64,000 bases of DNA from Deinandra increscens subsp. villosa. Its lineage: Eukaryota; Streptophyta; Magnoliopsida; Asterales; Asteraceae. Position numbers and translations under genes: made by a program. This document shows positions 23,166 to 34,440 of this stretch, piece by piece. The stretch's first letter is position 1; each line of letters opens with the position of its first letter. The notes beneath the pieces are model-generated. The model had not been told where the DNA came from, made no database searches, and was given only the letters and a program-made list of their open reading frames with translations. The stretch spans positions 23,502,396 through 23,566,395 of the forward strand of contig JBCNJP010000012.1 of assembly GCA_039602395.1 (NCBI GenBank), written 5' to 3'.

Positions 23166-23510
23166 TGTTGATACATGGTCTTTGATCGTCATGTGAAGTA
23201 TCGAATACAAGATGGATCACACATTATAGCTGAGGTCCGAACTCCCAGCGAACCTGGAGTTCGGACAGCTCCGAACGTGTGGCCGAACTTGAGGTTCGGC
23301 CAGTCGTATTTCAGTCCTATAAATATGTGAGTCTTGTGTTATATTAAAAGAGAATAACAGTTTAAGCTTTCGTGTCATACTATCTGATTGTACTCTGTGG
23401 TTATCTCTGTGGTTAATACAAGTTAATTGTATTTACTCTTTGTGTTTCATCTCGTATTACATTGATTTCATTGCGACTAAGTAGAAGATCCGCACGCTCA
23501 CGCACTTTCA
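23166..23510 (+). repeat. 3' LTR of inner Copia-type element
   Basis: 345 bp, same ends and length as 16860-17204. By eye it differs at about nine positions (about 2.6%), which at commonly used plant rates would be of the order of one million years (inference). Confidence 0.92.
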
Positions 23511-23515
23511 AATTG

Positions 23516-24186
23516 CAGAGACGGTGGTAAGGCATCAAATAATGCAGGAGCACAAGAACAACAAAGACAAACTCGGCACAAGCTTTTAGGAACCAGCCAA
23601 GAGTCAACACTAGATCTACACACATGTCAAAGATGCAGACACAAGACCATGTTGCTCCCCACCAGCCGAAGAAGACCAATGGTTATACGTCTGACTTCTC
23701 CCCAAAGAAGCAGACTTGCTTTAATTGTGGCAATGCTGGTCATATTGCCCGAAACGGTTTGTACCACCCCTACGAGCCCTACTATCCTCAAAGTCAAAGG
23801 GATTCATCTCAGGATAGCCAATGAAGGTGCAAACACCTAAGGCTATGAAGACTGGAAATCCTCGGGTTAAACCCTCTGATCAACATTGGGGTGCTGCCAA
23901 AGAACAACAAAGAATTTCAAATCAAAATAACAGTTTTCCAAGTTTCAAAAACTTTCATAAAAAGGTGAATAAACCGGTTTCAAAACAACAAAAGTTTGTA
24001 AAACCTAAAGTTACCCTTCCCAAGGTAACTAAAATTGTTTTGAAAAATGAACCTAAACTGAAGAAGGTTGAAATACCTAAAGTCACGACTCCAAAAGTGA
24101 CTAAAATAACTGCAAATCACCTGAAATTTGGAAACCAAAAGTCAAGGCAGCAACACCTGAAATCCCTGATTTCACAAAGGGCATGT
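23516..24186 (+). pseudogene. gag C-terminal part with CCHC knuckle, outer Copia-type element
   Basis: Continuation of the outer element after the inner insertion. The frame at 23624-23824 includes KKQTCFNCGNAGHIARNG, a CX2CX4HX4C zinc knuckle in which the last Cys is Gly. A second frame (23821-24189) is Lys-rich with repeated KVT/PKVT units, as in the basic linker before the protease of plant Copia polyproteins. A stop separates the two frames and the first is out of register with 16030-16859. The protein is dead. Confidence 0.65.
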
Positions 24187-24293
24187 GCTTAAAAGAAGTC
24201 TTATTTATTGACTCCTCTGGAGTACCTAGAACAGCGATAGGTTGGGTACCATTAGCTAACTGATCTCTCACCTTGTGCAGGAATAATCAAGGA
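24187..24293 (+). pseudogene. start of Copia protease region, outer element
   Basis: In the frame continuing from gag one reads KEVLFIDSSGVPRTAIGWVP, a stop, then a fragment leading into DCSRHMIGC inside the repeat at 24294. This corresponds to the region around the DSGCSRHMTG active-site motif of plant Copia proteases. Nothing of integrase, reverse transcriptase or RNase H follows. Confidence 0.55.
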
Positions 24294-25008
24294 GGATTAT
24301 CACTAACTTTTTCTTTGTTGGTAAGTGATTGTTCCAGGCACATGATAGGATGTGTCTTTCCACTTCATGTCACAAAACTTCTATGGAGAGTATGTTTCCA
24401 TGTGAGAGGTAACAGAAATGAAATCAACAAAGGTAAGTGTTAAATTAGTCGTTTGAATAATAATGCAGTGAGGTGTGTGTGTGTCAAAACCAAATTATTT
24501 ATCCTTTTAAGTCAATTATTTGATGGTTAGATTGGCTAGGTGTCTATAAGTTTATGTGTTTTGTCTTAGTTGTGCGTCAGTGTGTTCATTTAGAAAAAAG
24601 GAAAAGTGAAAAAAAATGAAAAAAAGTGTCACTAAAAATAAAAAAGCAGGGATTATCACTAACTTTTTCTTTGTTGGTAAGTGATTGTTCCAGGCACATG
24701 ATAGGATGTGTCTCTCCACTTCATGTCACAAAACTTCTATGGAGAGTATGTTTCCATGTGAGAGGTAACAGAAATGAAATCAACAAAGGTAAGTGTTAAA
24801 TTAGTCGTTTGAATAATAATGCAGTGAGGTGTGTGTGTGTCAAAACCCAATTATTTATCCTTTTAAGTCAATTATTTGATGGTTAGATTGGCTAGGTGTC
24901 TATAAGTTTATGTGTTTTGTCTTAGTTGTGCGTCAGTGTGTTCATTTAGAAAAAAGGAAAAGTGAAAAAAAAAATGAAAAAAAGTGTCACTAAAAATAAA
25001 AAAGCAGG
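24294..25008 (+). repeat. tandem duplication, two copies of about 356 bp
   Basis: 24294-24649 is repeated almost perfectly at 24650-25008. The only differences I see are TCTTTCC/TCTCTCC, ACCAAATT/ACCCAATT and the length of an A-run. The unit contains the protease remnant DCSRHMIGC. The junction is AGCAGG|GATTATC. The near identity means the duplication is far younger than the element's LTRs. Confidence 0.85.
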
Positions 25009-25497
25009 GGAATAGTTGATGCCCCTCTAAAAATTTTGGCTTTTTAATGTTTAATGTGTTTCGTGTTTGTTTTTGAAAAGGTTGGGAAGTGAAATAAATT
25101 TTCGTTCTGAGAATGGCTGACACGTGTAAGGCATATCTGAAAGACATGATCCATGGTGATATGTTGGTAGGCTATGTTTCTGAATCACAAAAGGTATGTG
25201 TCACACACTTGAAGATAACATATGACATATTATTGGAAACACACACTTAGGTTTTGTGCATGTTTATTTGACTGCATGTTTGTTTTCCCCATACAGACGC
25301 TTGAATCCAAGAGTATGGAACTGAGCTAAAAAAGTCGGCATCCCCTTTGTTTTTTGAAAGCAAAGACCTGGGATGTCTAAGTCATTAGTCAGGCTCTCCT
25401 CTTTTTTACGTGAGTAAAGATGTGGAGTTGACTATACCTACGTGCTTGTAGATCACTCTATATAAAATAAGGAAAATCAAATATATATATACATATA

Positions 25498-25526
25498 CTA
25501 GTTTTTGATACCCGTGCGACGCACGG
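25498..25526 (-). mobile_element. Helitron-like 3' terminus
   Basis: On the minus strand a 6-bp hairpin (CCGTGC-GTC-GCACGG, 25526-25512) is followed 10 bases later by CTAG (25501-25498) and then T, the classic Helitron 3' end. I could not identify the 5' TC end, so the extent is unknown. Confidence 0.45.
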
Positions 25527-25912
25527 ACGGTTTTAAAAAACGAATACAAAATTTAACATGTTATAAAAATGTAATTCGATAATTAGAATTAAAGAAAAAA
25601 ATTAACATTCGACAATATAAAAAGTTATAAATTTAAAAAAAAAAGTATTCATATCCTCATTTATTATGTATCAATTTCATTTAATTTCAGTTTTTAAATT
25701 AGGATATGAGATATGCATTTATTGTCAATTACTTTGTTAAAAAATTAGTTAATGATTTTGTCAATTATTCTAACCAATTAGAAAAATATAAATAAGGCAA
25801 ACTATTTGAGCGGGAAAATGAAAAAAAAAGGATTGTTGTGATGATGCCATGTGGCATTCAATCTTTTCATATATATATTATATATATATATACATATATA
25901 TATATACATATA

Positions 25913-26102
25913 GGGTGAGGTTCATTGTAGACACTTTCACATGTGAAATAGCTCTTTTTCACATGTGAAATGCTCTGAACAATTAGAAAAAGGAAAAAAA
26001 GGAAAAAATGAAATTATCACAACCACTAGATCAAGAGATCTAATGGTGAAAAAGGGTGTCTACATGTCTATACTTATGAGGGTGTCTACAATGAACTTTT
26101 CA
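25913..26102. mobile_element. MITE-like insert with inverted ends
   Basis: The inverted ends are AGGTTCATTGTAGACAC (25918-25934) and, at the right end, the reverse complement of AGTTCATTGTAGACACC (about 26083-26099). It lies between AT microsatellites, which hides any target duplication. The inner motif CACATGTGAAA is repeated at 25938 and 25959. Confidence 0.4.
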
Positions 26103-26144
<42 letters not shown>

Positions 26145-27678
26145 ATATATACACACCCCAAAAGATGCCTAAGAGCACACTAAAAGAAACCCTCAAGTGT
26201 CCAAGACCCTTAGCCGTTGTCACTAATGCATACTGACGTGTCATATGTCAGGTTGCAGCCTGATTAAAACACCACTGGGAAGTTAGTTGACTTGTATATT
26301 ATACCCAAAATCTATGTGATCTATTCTTTATCTTCTCATCTAAACTCTCGAGCAAGGTTTCAGACTTCTGGATAGAGATGTGAAAATATGTGGTAGGGAA
26401 TATGCGTACTTGATAGAGTGCATGTTTAGTTTACCTAAGATTTGTATGCGACCGATATATGTTCATAATTAATGCACTGAAAATATAATAAAGTGACAAA
26501 CAACCTGAGTAAAGGCAAGAAACATGAGTTTAAGTGGATCAATATACTGGCAATCACCTGGACGTGTTTAAGTAACTAAAGTTGGAAAGGGTTCCTCAGT
26601 CAGATTCATACGGTTTGATCTCTTAGAAACCTTCTCATGTTTGACTTGGTTCATATTTGTTTAATTTTTAATTTTTCTTGTGTGAGTCTTTAAGTTTTTT
26701 AGTCATTTTATGTCTTGGATAGGTTAATTTGAGAAGTTTAAATATGTTTGTGTGGGTTTTGTGCATGACGATGTGCCCCCTTCAAAATGTACCCTTTTTT
26801 AGGGGGAGAAGGAGTGAATAGGGAGATAATAAGCATTATCTCAATGGAAGTCATTATCGCAGGGGGAGATAATGTGCATCATCCCAGAGGGAGAAGAGAT
26901 GATATGTATTATCTTAGGGGGAGTCATTAGCTGAGCAAAAGCTCAACTAAAAGGAAGTTAAAAGAGGTCTTGGGTTAAGGGGAAGTTTTATAGAAAACCC
27001 GTAATCTGTATTAGGATTTTTGGTTAAATAATGTTATTCACCTACTACCCCAGAGACCAGTCATCATATGTCTGGTGTTATGTTTTTTTTTTTGATATGT
27101 CAGATAGGTTGATGATTGAAAAAGGAAAATCAAATGATCATGATGATGAAAAGTCTATTGCTGATGCTCAAGTTAAAGAACCAACCGGACAAGAATTCCC
27201 TATCTAAAAAAGCTATTGTTTAGGGGAAGTTGTTAGTTCTATTCAAGCTTCTCAAAGATTCCAAAAGAAGATGTTCACAAGTTGAGGGGACGCTGAAGAC
27301 TTCACATCAGTTGTTGAAGGAAATGTTGTGGAGCAGTCAAGATTGTGCAGCCTGAAGAAGAACAGCCAAGCTTGCCAAAAATAGAGGTTTTCAAAAAATT
27401 GATCCTCTAATGAAAGGCAAAGTCAAGACAATTACCGATGATTCAGCGAGAACCAGAGTCTATTCAAGAGAAGCAAGTGTATGAGAATCCTCCTCGCATT
27501 ACCGGTTCACTTCTAGAAGTTCAAGCTGATGCTGATTGATAGACAGTTCTCGAGAGTCTCTCGTTTTGCCCAGTGAAAATTGTAAAAGAAAGAATTTTCA
27601 TTAACACCTACACCAGCAAGTCAAGAAGAAGCATTTTAAAAGATGAATATATTTAATACCACAAGCCAAGGGGAAGAT

Positions 27679-28087
27679 TGTAAGAAAATAATTAATGGCT
27701 TGTGTATTAAATAACTGTAGTCTAGTAATTATTAGTGGATTTGCTTAGTTAATAAATCATATTAGGTGTTAGTTGGGCTTATGCCGAATTTAGGACTTGT
27801 ATGAGCCTACATGTGTGTCTATATAAACACATGTAGGGTTTCATTATCGGGGTTAGCCATTTGGAATCCAAAAAGGTGGGAGACCAGAAAGGCTAGGGGA
27901 ATTTGAAAATATCTATTGGTGTACCAGAAGATTTGTAATTCGTGTGCATCCAATTTCAGGTTTAAGTGTTTCATTTATATTGTGTTCATCAAAATATTCA
28001 TCTCTCTTCTTGAATCATTTGATTGATTGGATTCCGCACTCTCAATTGAGGCTTGATATCGTGTTAGGACCGTTTTCGGGACCTTTA
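27679..28087 (+). repeat. 3' LTR of outer Copia-type element
   Basis: It starts TGTAAGAAAATAATTAATGG, ends TTTTCGGGACCTTTA, and is co-linear with 14428-14823. Confidence 0.85.
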
Positions 28088-29629
28088 GGAAGAAAAAAAA
28101 CATATAACATATAAACTGGGACAATAACCTTTTTATTGTGCAAGTAATGCCAATCGTGACCCCGGGTAATTTATGTAATAGGTGGCCTGTCCTATTCCGG
28201 CCATTAAAGGCTTTAACTAAAACAATTACCAGAATTATCCCGTCTGGTAACCAAAGGAAAGTTAGTGTTTGAACAAGCGGGAAACGAATAAAAGAAAAGA
28301 CACTTGATAAATGGTAAATTAATAACCAGGTCTAACTTGGGACCTGTAAATAAACCAAGTTGTTCTCTTCCATTATCTTTAAAATTGTAGAATCTATTCC
28401 GATGAAAGCAAAGGACTTACATGTATGTTCCACCATAACCAAAAAATCACTCAAAGAAAAGCTATGACATTGACCCGTACCTACGGAATTAAAAATAATT
28501 GACTTTATGTGATGACACTATTTATTTTTTCGTACTTTGGTTGCGGTAATTTATTTAATTTCTTGTTTGTATGGATGATGAACACGCGTAGTAGTATTTC
28601 TAGTTTATTTATCTTTGTATGTGTTTGAGCAAAATTAATTAGATAAATGGTCTGTTTTGTTAAACCAACTGTACAGTGACGTCAGGGATGGCACAATGTG
28701 TGGTAGCAGGCCACGTGATAACGTCAGTAAACTGAGGAAGTCAGGAAACCATGTCTAATTTTTTCAAACTCTTATCTTTTATATTTCATATTTCTTTCAT
28801 TTTGCATGCACTTGGAAACATTGAGGGAAATGTGAAAATTAAGTGTGGAGATGGGAAATTGCAGTTTTGAACCATTTATTTGTCAATTATTCAAGCCTTA
28901 CAAAAACAGTTTTTTGAAAAACGGCCCATGTACTACCAAGTTTTTCAGAAGATCAAAATCTGTTAATAATAGCCATTGTTGTTTTGAGACCATGTAAACA
29001 AAAAGCGCGTCTTCAAATATAGAAAACTCGAATTCCATTGACTATATTCAAAATAAAGTTGAAATATTTTTACTACGGCAAGTAGAAAATAAGTTTATTT
29101 TTATACAAACTTATACTTTACCTATTTTCTCACATTTCAGTGAGAATTTGAGCCTAACATGTATGTATATAAACTAAATCATGTTTCCTTTCTTGTTCAA
29201 ACATTGTGAGAAACCAAGTGATACAATAAAAATGGAACTTGACATGGTAATACGTTCCAAGATAGACAATTAAAAACGCATAATTAAAGGATTGAGGCAA
29301 TTAGGATTTTAACCCATTTCTATTTCTTAAACCTATTTTTTGTTTCAAACGCTAAACATTATCTCTTGGACAGCCAAGTTTGAGCCTATCCCTGATTTTA
29401 TTCAATCACCCGTAACTATTGCAACTAACCCACTTAGCCAAAAGCCTTTTTATTTTTAAACCCTTTTATTTTGTAAATGCGGTTCTTTATTCAATGAGCC
29501 CTTTTTTATAAGTACTAGACTATTAACAACCACCTAATTACCATTAATTGTTGTGATAATTTTCCATCAGAGGCCGTTACCATCGTATTTGAACCTCTAT
29601 AGCCATTTTGATAGCAAACCAGTGTTAGC
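28088..29629. other. intergenic, no gene recognised
   Basis: AT-rich, no long frame on either strand. A CACGTG core (28713-28718) next to two GACGTCA/AACGTCA motifs (28678-28725) resembles bZIP-type promoter elements, but no gene is seen near it. No TE boundary is visible apart from the left edge. Confidence 0.4.
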
Positions 29630-32600
29630 TGTCACACCCTGTAAGATTTGTGTCGGGATGCGAAAAAGGTTATCACATTCAAGGTTACGAACGTACTCTG
29701 GATGGTTCAACAACTAGAGCCGTTTTGGAAATTGTTAAATTGATGGATTAAATAGGAGGTTTTCCAATATCATTACGCAGTGGATTAATTGTAATAAGAA
29801 AAGTAACTAGTTTAAGTTTACAACACATAGGTTTTCAAAAGATTTTTAGGACATGACACCATTAGGTGTTATGTCAGGAAAATCTTCAAAGGCTAAACCA
29901 TACTCCAGAAAGCAAATGAAAGTCCTAAAATGCAATGACAGGAAACAAGCAAACAGGTCTGATGCATGCACAACAATTAAATTCAAGTACCTGAGAATTC
30001 ATATGAGAAAACGGTCAACAAATATTTGTTGGCGAGTTTCACAGGTTTAAAGTGCTAGCAGTTAAAGGTTGAATGAAAATAGTAATTTGGAAACAGTTCA
30101 TGTTAATAATTGACAATATCAGATAAGACTAGTTGGAAAATGTTACCATGTACCCTGAATACCGAAACTGATTGTTTACCCACTCTTGGTACCTTTTGTC
30201 CGGTTGGTACCGCATAGATATGACATAATAATTTGTACTCTTTGACTAAAAGACGGAGTCACGATTGGAGCTACCAATCACAGCAGGGGCGTTAACCCAA
30301 TAGATTTATTCAAACGTTACCGTTTTCAAATGATAATTAATCGGGTTCAGTTACTAGTGGGGTTTGGGTGATAGAATGAATGAACAGGAGATAACAAGTT
30401 TGGACAATGGAAAAGCACATGAAACAGTTATGATAACAATGTCTAATTGTCTAACATGGAAAAAGGCATGTATGACCCCCAAAGATAAAATAGTTAAAGG
30501 TAAAAGGGGCCGTGAAAAACTCACATGATTCAAAAACAGAAATTCGGTAGCACGTTCAACGAAAGTGTAGCCCTAAATAATTATAAGACATACAATAAGT
30601 AATTGGGTTGACAATTAATGTCACTTCAATTAGGTAGGTCAAGTCTTGACGTCATAGTAGCCTTAGGATTATATGATTTGACATGTCAAAGTGAAAGTGT
30701 CCGGTTTTAGGTTTATTTGGAAATAATGTAAATTATATATTTTTAATTAAATAAAACATTCAAAAATTCCCAAATAATATTTAAAGGTGGTAAATATTTA
30801 TAAAAAATAAATATTAAGTCAAAACGAGGGTTTTCATATGAGAAATTGATTATTTTGACTAATTAGTTGAAAACGGGGTGATTTCGCGGTAACCGCCGAT
30901 TACACGATATTTATCCGTTTAAGTTAGAAATCAATCAAGTACAAGAAAATATGATTATTTCTGTCCAAAATAGGTAGATAATTATTTCAAGTGTCGGTTT
31001 TCATTAGTTTGCCGGGTTTGTGGATTTTGTGTCGGTTTTGCCGTTTTGGTCCCATTTGCCCGTTTAATGACACCGTTAGGTTCCAAAATTCACCATATGT
31101 ATTTGTAGACATGTTTTTACCATTAAAATACCCATATGAGTTCATTTAGACCAGATTTGAGTTCTATTACAAACTGGTGTTTCCGGGCCCGTCGGGTGTC
31201 GGTTTTAGTCCCGGTTTGTGCCCAAATTTAAGTAATTTGTTAAGAGATCTTTTGGCCATGTATTAGGATAACTTTAACCTTCAAAACCTACTGTTTAAAA
31301 GCCTAAAATTTCTGGTCAAAACGGATCTATAATAAAAAGCACTTTCTAGGGTTTATAAAGTGTACTTTTGTAGGTAAAAGTTTGTTATGGTGAGTTTAAG
31401 CACTAGTAATCTTTCTAAAGCCCAAGGTAACATATTTTGACTATATTAAGAGTCTAGAAACGTGTCATAGGCATCAAGGGGTCCAAATTTATAAGATCAA
31501 CATAAAACATACACTATATACAAAATTAGTGTCTAAAAATGCATACTAAACAAATGCTTGTGTAAAAGTCCTACAAATCAAAGCTTGTACATAATATTTC
31601 AAGGGAATAACTATCACGAGTTTATAGTAGGTAAATACATGGTGAAACATGAAGATAGTTATAAGTACGTAAGCTTTCATAGGTTCAAAATGATGTTTAG
31701 ACAACAATGAGAGTCAAGACTTGCTAATGGAGTGTTATAGAACATGAAATAATCTCTAGATCATGATTTCATCAAGAAAGTGAAGATGTAAACTCACTAG
31801 ATGGAGATGAGGTCCGAAAATGGTGATGGTTGTTTTTGAGTTATCTAGCTTCCTAGCATCATGAATCATTAAGAGATTGAGTGCTTGAGTAGAAAATTTA
31901 GAGAGAGAGTAGAGAGAGAGAGAGAGAGAGAGAGACTCACTGACTTAGAGGAAGGAAGGAAGGAACAAGAGAGAGAAGTTCTTGAGTGAGTGTAAGTGTT
32001 ATGGGGGCTAGGGTTTATAAAAAATAAATATATATGAAGTGTCAAATGGAAAAGGAAGTATTTGGTTAGTATTGGGTGGGAGGGGGTGTTTCGGTTCAAA
32101 GAGAACCAAGAGAGAGAGAGAGAGAGAGAGAGGGAGGAACGGGTTAGAGAGGTGAGGGAAAGAAATGAGGGTGTTTAGGTGTGCTAGATGTGTTAGAAAT
32201 CTTGTGGGTTGGGATTGTTTAAGTGTGGTGTGTGTATGTTGTTTGTTTAACCGAAAAAATGAAAAGAAAAGGGAGTAGGGATGGGGAAATCGGTCAAGAT
32301 ACAAGAGAGGGAAAGGAAGTGTGTTGGAGGGAAAGTAAGATCCAAAGGGTAATAGCCTTGTTGCTTTGTGAGACAACCTCAGCCTATGAATCCATAGGTT
32401 GTGTAAGATGTTGGTGTTTGATGTGAATGACATCAAGGGAACGTCAACCTAAGTAACAAAAATACTTGGGAGATTGTTAGAGATTTCAAGTGATAAAGAA
32501 GGAGGGTGGTGGTGTTGGTTACTTGGATCGGCCGAGAGGAGGGTCACGGGTTCGAGCCCGTTGTTGAGCAAGGAAGAAAAGAGAAGGAGGAAAGGTAAAG

Positions 32601-33329
32601 GGTCGCGAGAGAAAGGGGAAGGAAGAGAGAAAAAAATAAATAGATCGAATCGGATTTGTACGTTTTCTAAAATATTTGTTCACGACGACATAAAATAATT
32701 AAAACAATGACTCGGTTTGGAACTAAAATACTCGAGGGGTAATAACTTGAAAAATTACGTTGCATGTATATATATATTGCATGCATGTGAAATATATTCG
32801 TCGTGAAGGTTAACGAGGCTTTATAAAATGATTGGAACGTAAAAAAAATCGATGTTTTCGTAGGGATTGGATCACAAGTCTTGTTTTGTTGTCATTGTCT
32901 AAACACATTGTTGCTTAATACAAAATTGTTTATTAAAATTATTCGTGAAACATGTGAATTATAAAATGATAATAGGATAATCAAATGTTATGATTAAAAT
33001 GAACGTAAATGGTTAATGATATTAATGTTAAATCCCAAGATGATGGGATTATGTATGACGTTTACCACATAGTTTGGTAAATTGGATAAACGGATTTGGT
33101 TGGTCGCTTTATTATTATTGAAGTTCCAGCGACCATTCCGTGCAAAGAAGTCTTCATGTTCAAATATCGTTTTCAACATGAATTAAGGCTACGTCAAGGC
33201 TATATTCCTATTGTAAATAAATGTAATTATGATAAAATTGGCACGTTGCAAGTAAACAGTTACGTAACACAGTTAACACATAAGTATATATTATCGGTTT
33301 AAGTCTTTGGTAACTTACGGGTTGTCACA
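29630..33329 (-). mobile_element. 3' LTR (3.7 kb) of a minus-strand chromovirus
   Basis: On the minus strand it starts TGTGACAACCCGTAAG (33329) and ends GGGTGTGACA (29630). Chromovirus pol ends 51 bases upstream, so this is the 3' LTR. It has the same TGTGACAACCCG start and GGTGTGACA end as 48313-52189, hence the same superfamily of very long LTRs. Inside are GA microsatellites (31901-31935, 32109-32132), CT-rich in transcript sense and probably in the 5' untranslated leader, and a tRNA-like motif (32512-32570). Confidence 0.75.
32512..32570 (+). repeat. tRNA-like motif inside the LTR
   Basis: The B box GGGTTCGAGCCCG (32548-32560) sits in a T-arm-like hairpin ACGGG-TTCGAGC-CCGT, with a possible A box GGTTACTTGGATCGG upstream. 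It is opposite to the LTR's own direction. There is no complete cloverleaf, so it is not called a tRNA gene. Confidence 0.4.
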
Positions 33330-33380
33330 TCCTACCCTAGTTGGGAGAATTTCGTCCCGAAATTCAGCTTGTCATCATGA

Positions 33381-34112
33381 CTAAGCAGCTGCTACGGGAA
33401 AAAGATGAGGATACTTGACGCGAAACTGGTCTTCGCGTTCCCATGTAAATTCAGAACCACAGCGGGAGTTCCAACGAACTTTAACGAGAGGTATACGTTT
33501 ATGCTTCAATTTCTTGACTGTACGGTCGACGATCTCGGCGGGTTCTTCAACGAATTGTAGGGATTCATCAAGATGTATCTCATCGAGGGGAACGGTAAGA
33601 TCTTCTTCGGCAAGGACTTCTTCAGATTACTGACGTGAAAAAACATCATGAACGTTACTAAGCTCGGGCGGCAGAAGTAGTCTATATGCAACGGGTCTGA
33701 TTGTTTCAATGATTTCGAGTGGACCGATGTAGCGAGGGTTTAACTTACCACGTTTTCCAAAATGAATGACGCATTTCCACGGGGATACTTTCAGGAATAC
33801 CTTGTCGCCTTTCGCGAAGGATAAGGGTTTACGACGGTTATCTGCATAGCTCTTCTGACGATCGCAGGCGGCTTTCAAGCGGTCACGAATTTGTGTGATT
33901 CTTTCGGTTGTCTCTATCACAACTTCTGGGCCTGTCAGTTGGTTGTCACCAACTTCGAACCAACAGAGAGGTGATCGACACTTTCTTCCGTACAGTGTAT
34001 CGAAAGGTGCACACTTGATGCTAGTGTGGTAGATGTTGTTGTATAAGAATTCACACAATGGCAGATGTTCATCCCAGTTGTTGCCAAAATCAATAACGCA
34101 GGCACGCAACAT
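33381..34112 (-). pseudogene. Ty3/Gypsy chromovirus pol 3' end: integrase C-terminus and chromodomain
   Basis: The minus-strand frame reads MLRACVIDFGNNWDEHLPLC, then FDTLYGRKCRSPLCWFEVG and FLKVSPWKCVIHFGKRGKLN, the conserved end of Tekay/Del-type integrase. A chromodomain follows (EEPAEIVDRTVKKLKHKRIP, VKVRWNSRCGSEFTWERED) and a TAG at 33383-33381. In the linker, HDVFHVSNLKKSL is read only after a one-base shift near 33640 and the original frame returns after a second shift, so the protein is broken. Chromodomains of this group direct integration to heterochromatin marks. Everything upstream of the integrase end is replaced by LINE sequence at about 34112. Confidence 0.85.
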
Positions 34113-34440
34113 AGGATCAGAAAACAAGTGGTTAAAATAATTAAATGCTTCCACTTTGACTGCACGTGGTTCAGTGCACCGTTCACCATCGACAGAAATG
34201 CCGTTGGTCATGTGAGTCTTGACTGGTTTGTGGAAAAAGATGAGTTCTCATCTCCTTCTATTGCCCACCGAACCCTGGACTTTTGTTTCATATCTTAAGC
34301 TATAGCATCCTCCAAGTTAAGAATTTGTTTTTTCTCCTTAGTAAATTCTTCCAACTCAGTTTGGTTAATGGTACCATCTTTAGCTTTCTTCGTGATCTTT
34401 CTGACTTGACACTTATGACAACATAAATATAATAGGAAAT
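34113..34440 (-). pseudogene. LINE ORF2 fragment (linker between endonuclease and reverse transcriptase)
   Basis: On the minus strand: KCQVRKITKKAKDG, TELEEFTKEKKQILNLEDAI, a stop, DMKQKSRVRWAIEGDENSSF, FH, then GISVDGERCTEPRAVKVEAF. The motif QKSRVRWAIEGDENSSFFH is diagnostic of plant L1-type ORF2 just before the reverse transcriptase. At about 34112 the frame runs without a break into chromovirus integrase, giving a 194-codon chimera (34211-33627). Confidence 0.75.

Larger units (their letters stand above)
16860..23510 (+). mobile_element. inner Copia-type gag-only (TR-GAG-like) LTR retrotransposon
   Basis: Both LTRs are 345 bp (16860-17204 and 23166-23510) and differ by about nine substitutions by eye. 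The element is flanked by a perfect 5-bp duplication AATTG (16855-16859, 23511-23515) and inserted into gag of the outer Copia-type element. A primer site (17207) and purine tract (23155) are present. Coding capacity is a long gag with two zinc knuckles and a coiled coil; it ends at a decayed protease motif (VDSGRSQRD, 21565-21591) followed by 1.5 kb of non-coding DNA. With no pol it is non-autonomous, similar to what has been called TR-GAG. A CACTA-like insert and an assembly gap lie inside. Confidence 0.9.
25009..27678 (+). other. non-coding 3' region of outer Copia-type element
   Basis: No pol domains. It contains a Helitron-like end (25498), AT microsatellites (25870-25910, 26108-26156), a small MITE-like insert (25913-26102), repeated G-rich purine tracts with hairpins (26801-26925), a short coding remnant (MSDRLMIEKGKSND, about 27096-27205), and the purine tract before the 3' LTR. 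Confidence 0.55.
14428..28087 (+). mobile_element. outer Copia-type gag-only LTR retrotransposon, split by a nested copy
   Basis: LTRs at 14428-14823 and 27679-28087 align along their whole length. A primer site (14826-14837) follows the first and a purine tract CCAAGGGGAAGA (27666-27677) precedes the second. The flanks are GGAAGAAAG on the left and GGAAGAAAA on the right; this looks like a duplication, but it is longer than the usual 5 bp and A/G-rich. Without the inner element (16860-23510) the unit is about 7 kb. It holds a gag remnant and breaks off at the protease motif, so it could not have supplied its own integrase or reverse transcriptase. Confidence 0.85.

Noticed and set aside
32008..32436. 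142-codon minus-strand frame with Ser/Leu/Thr-rich sequence
   Set aside because: It is a CT-microsatellite-bearing leader inside an LTR; low complexity, no domain.
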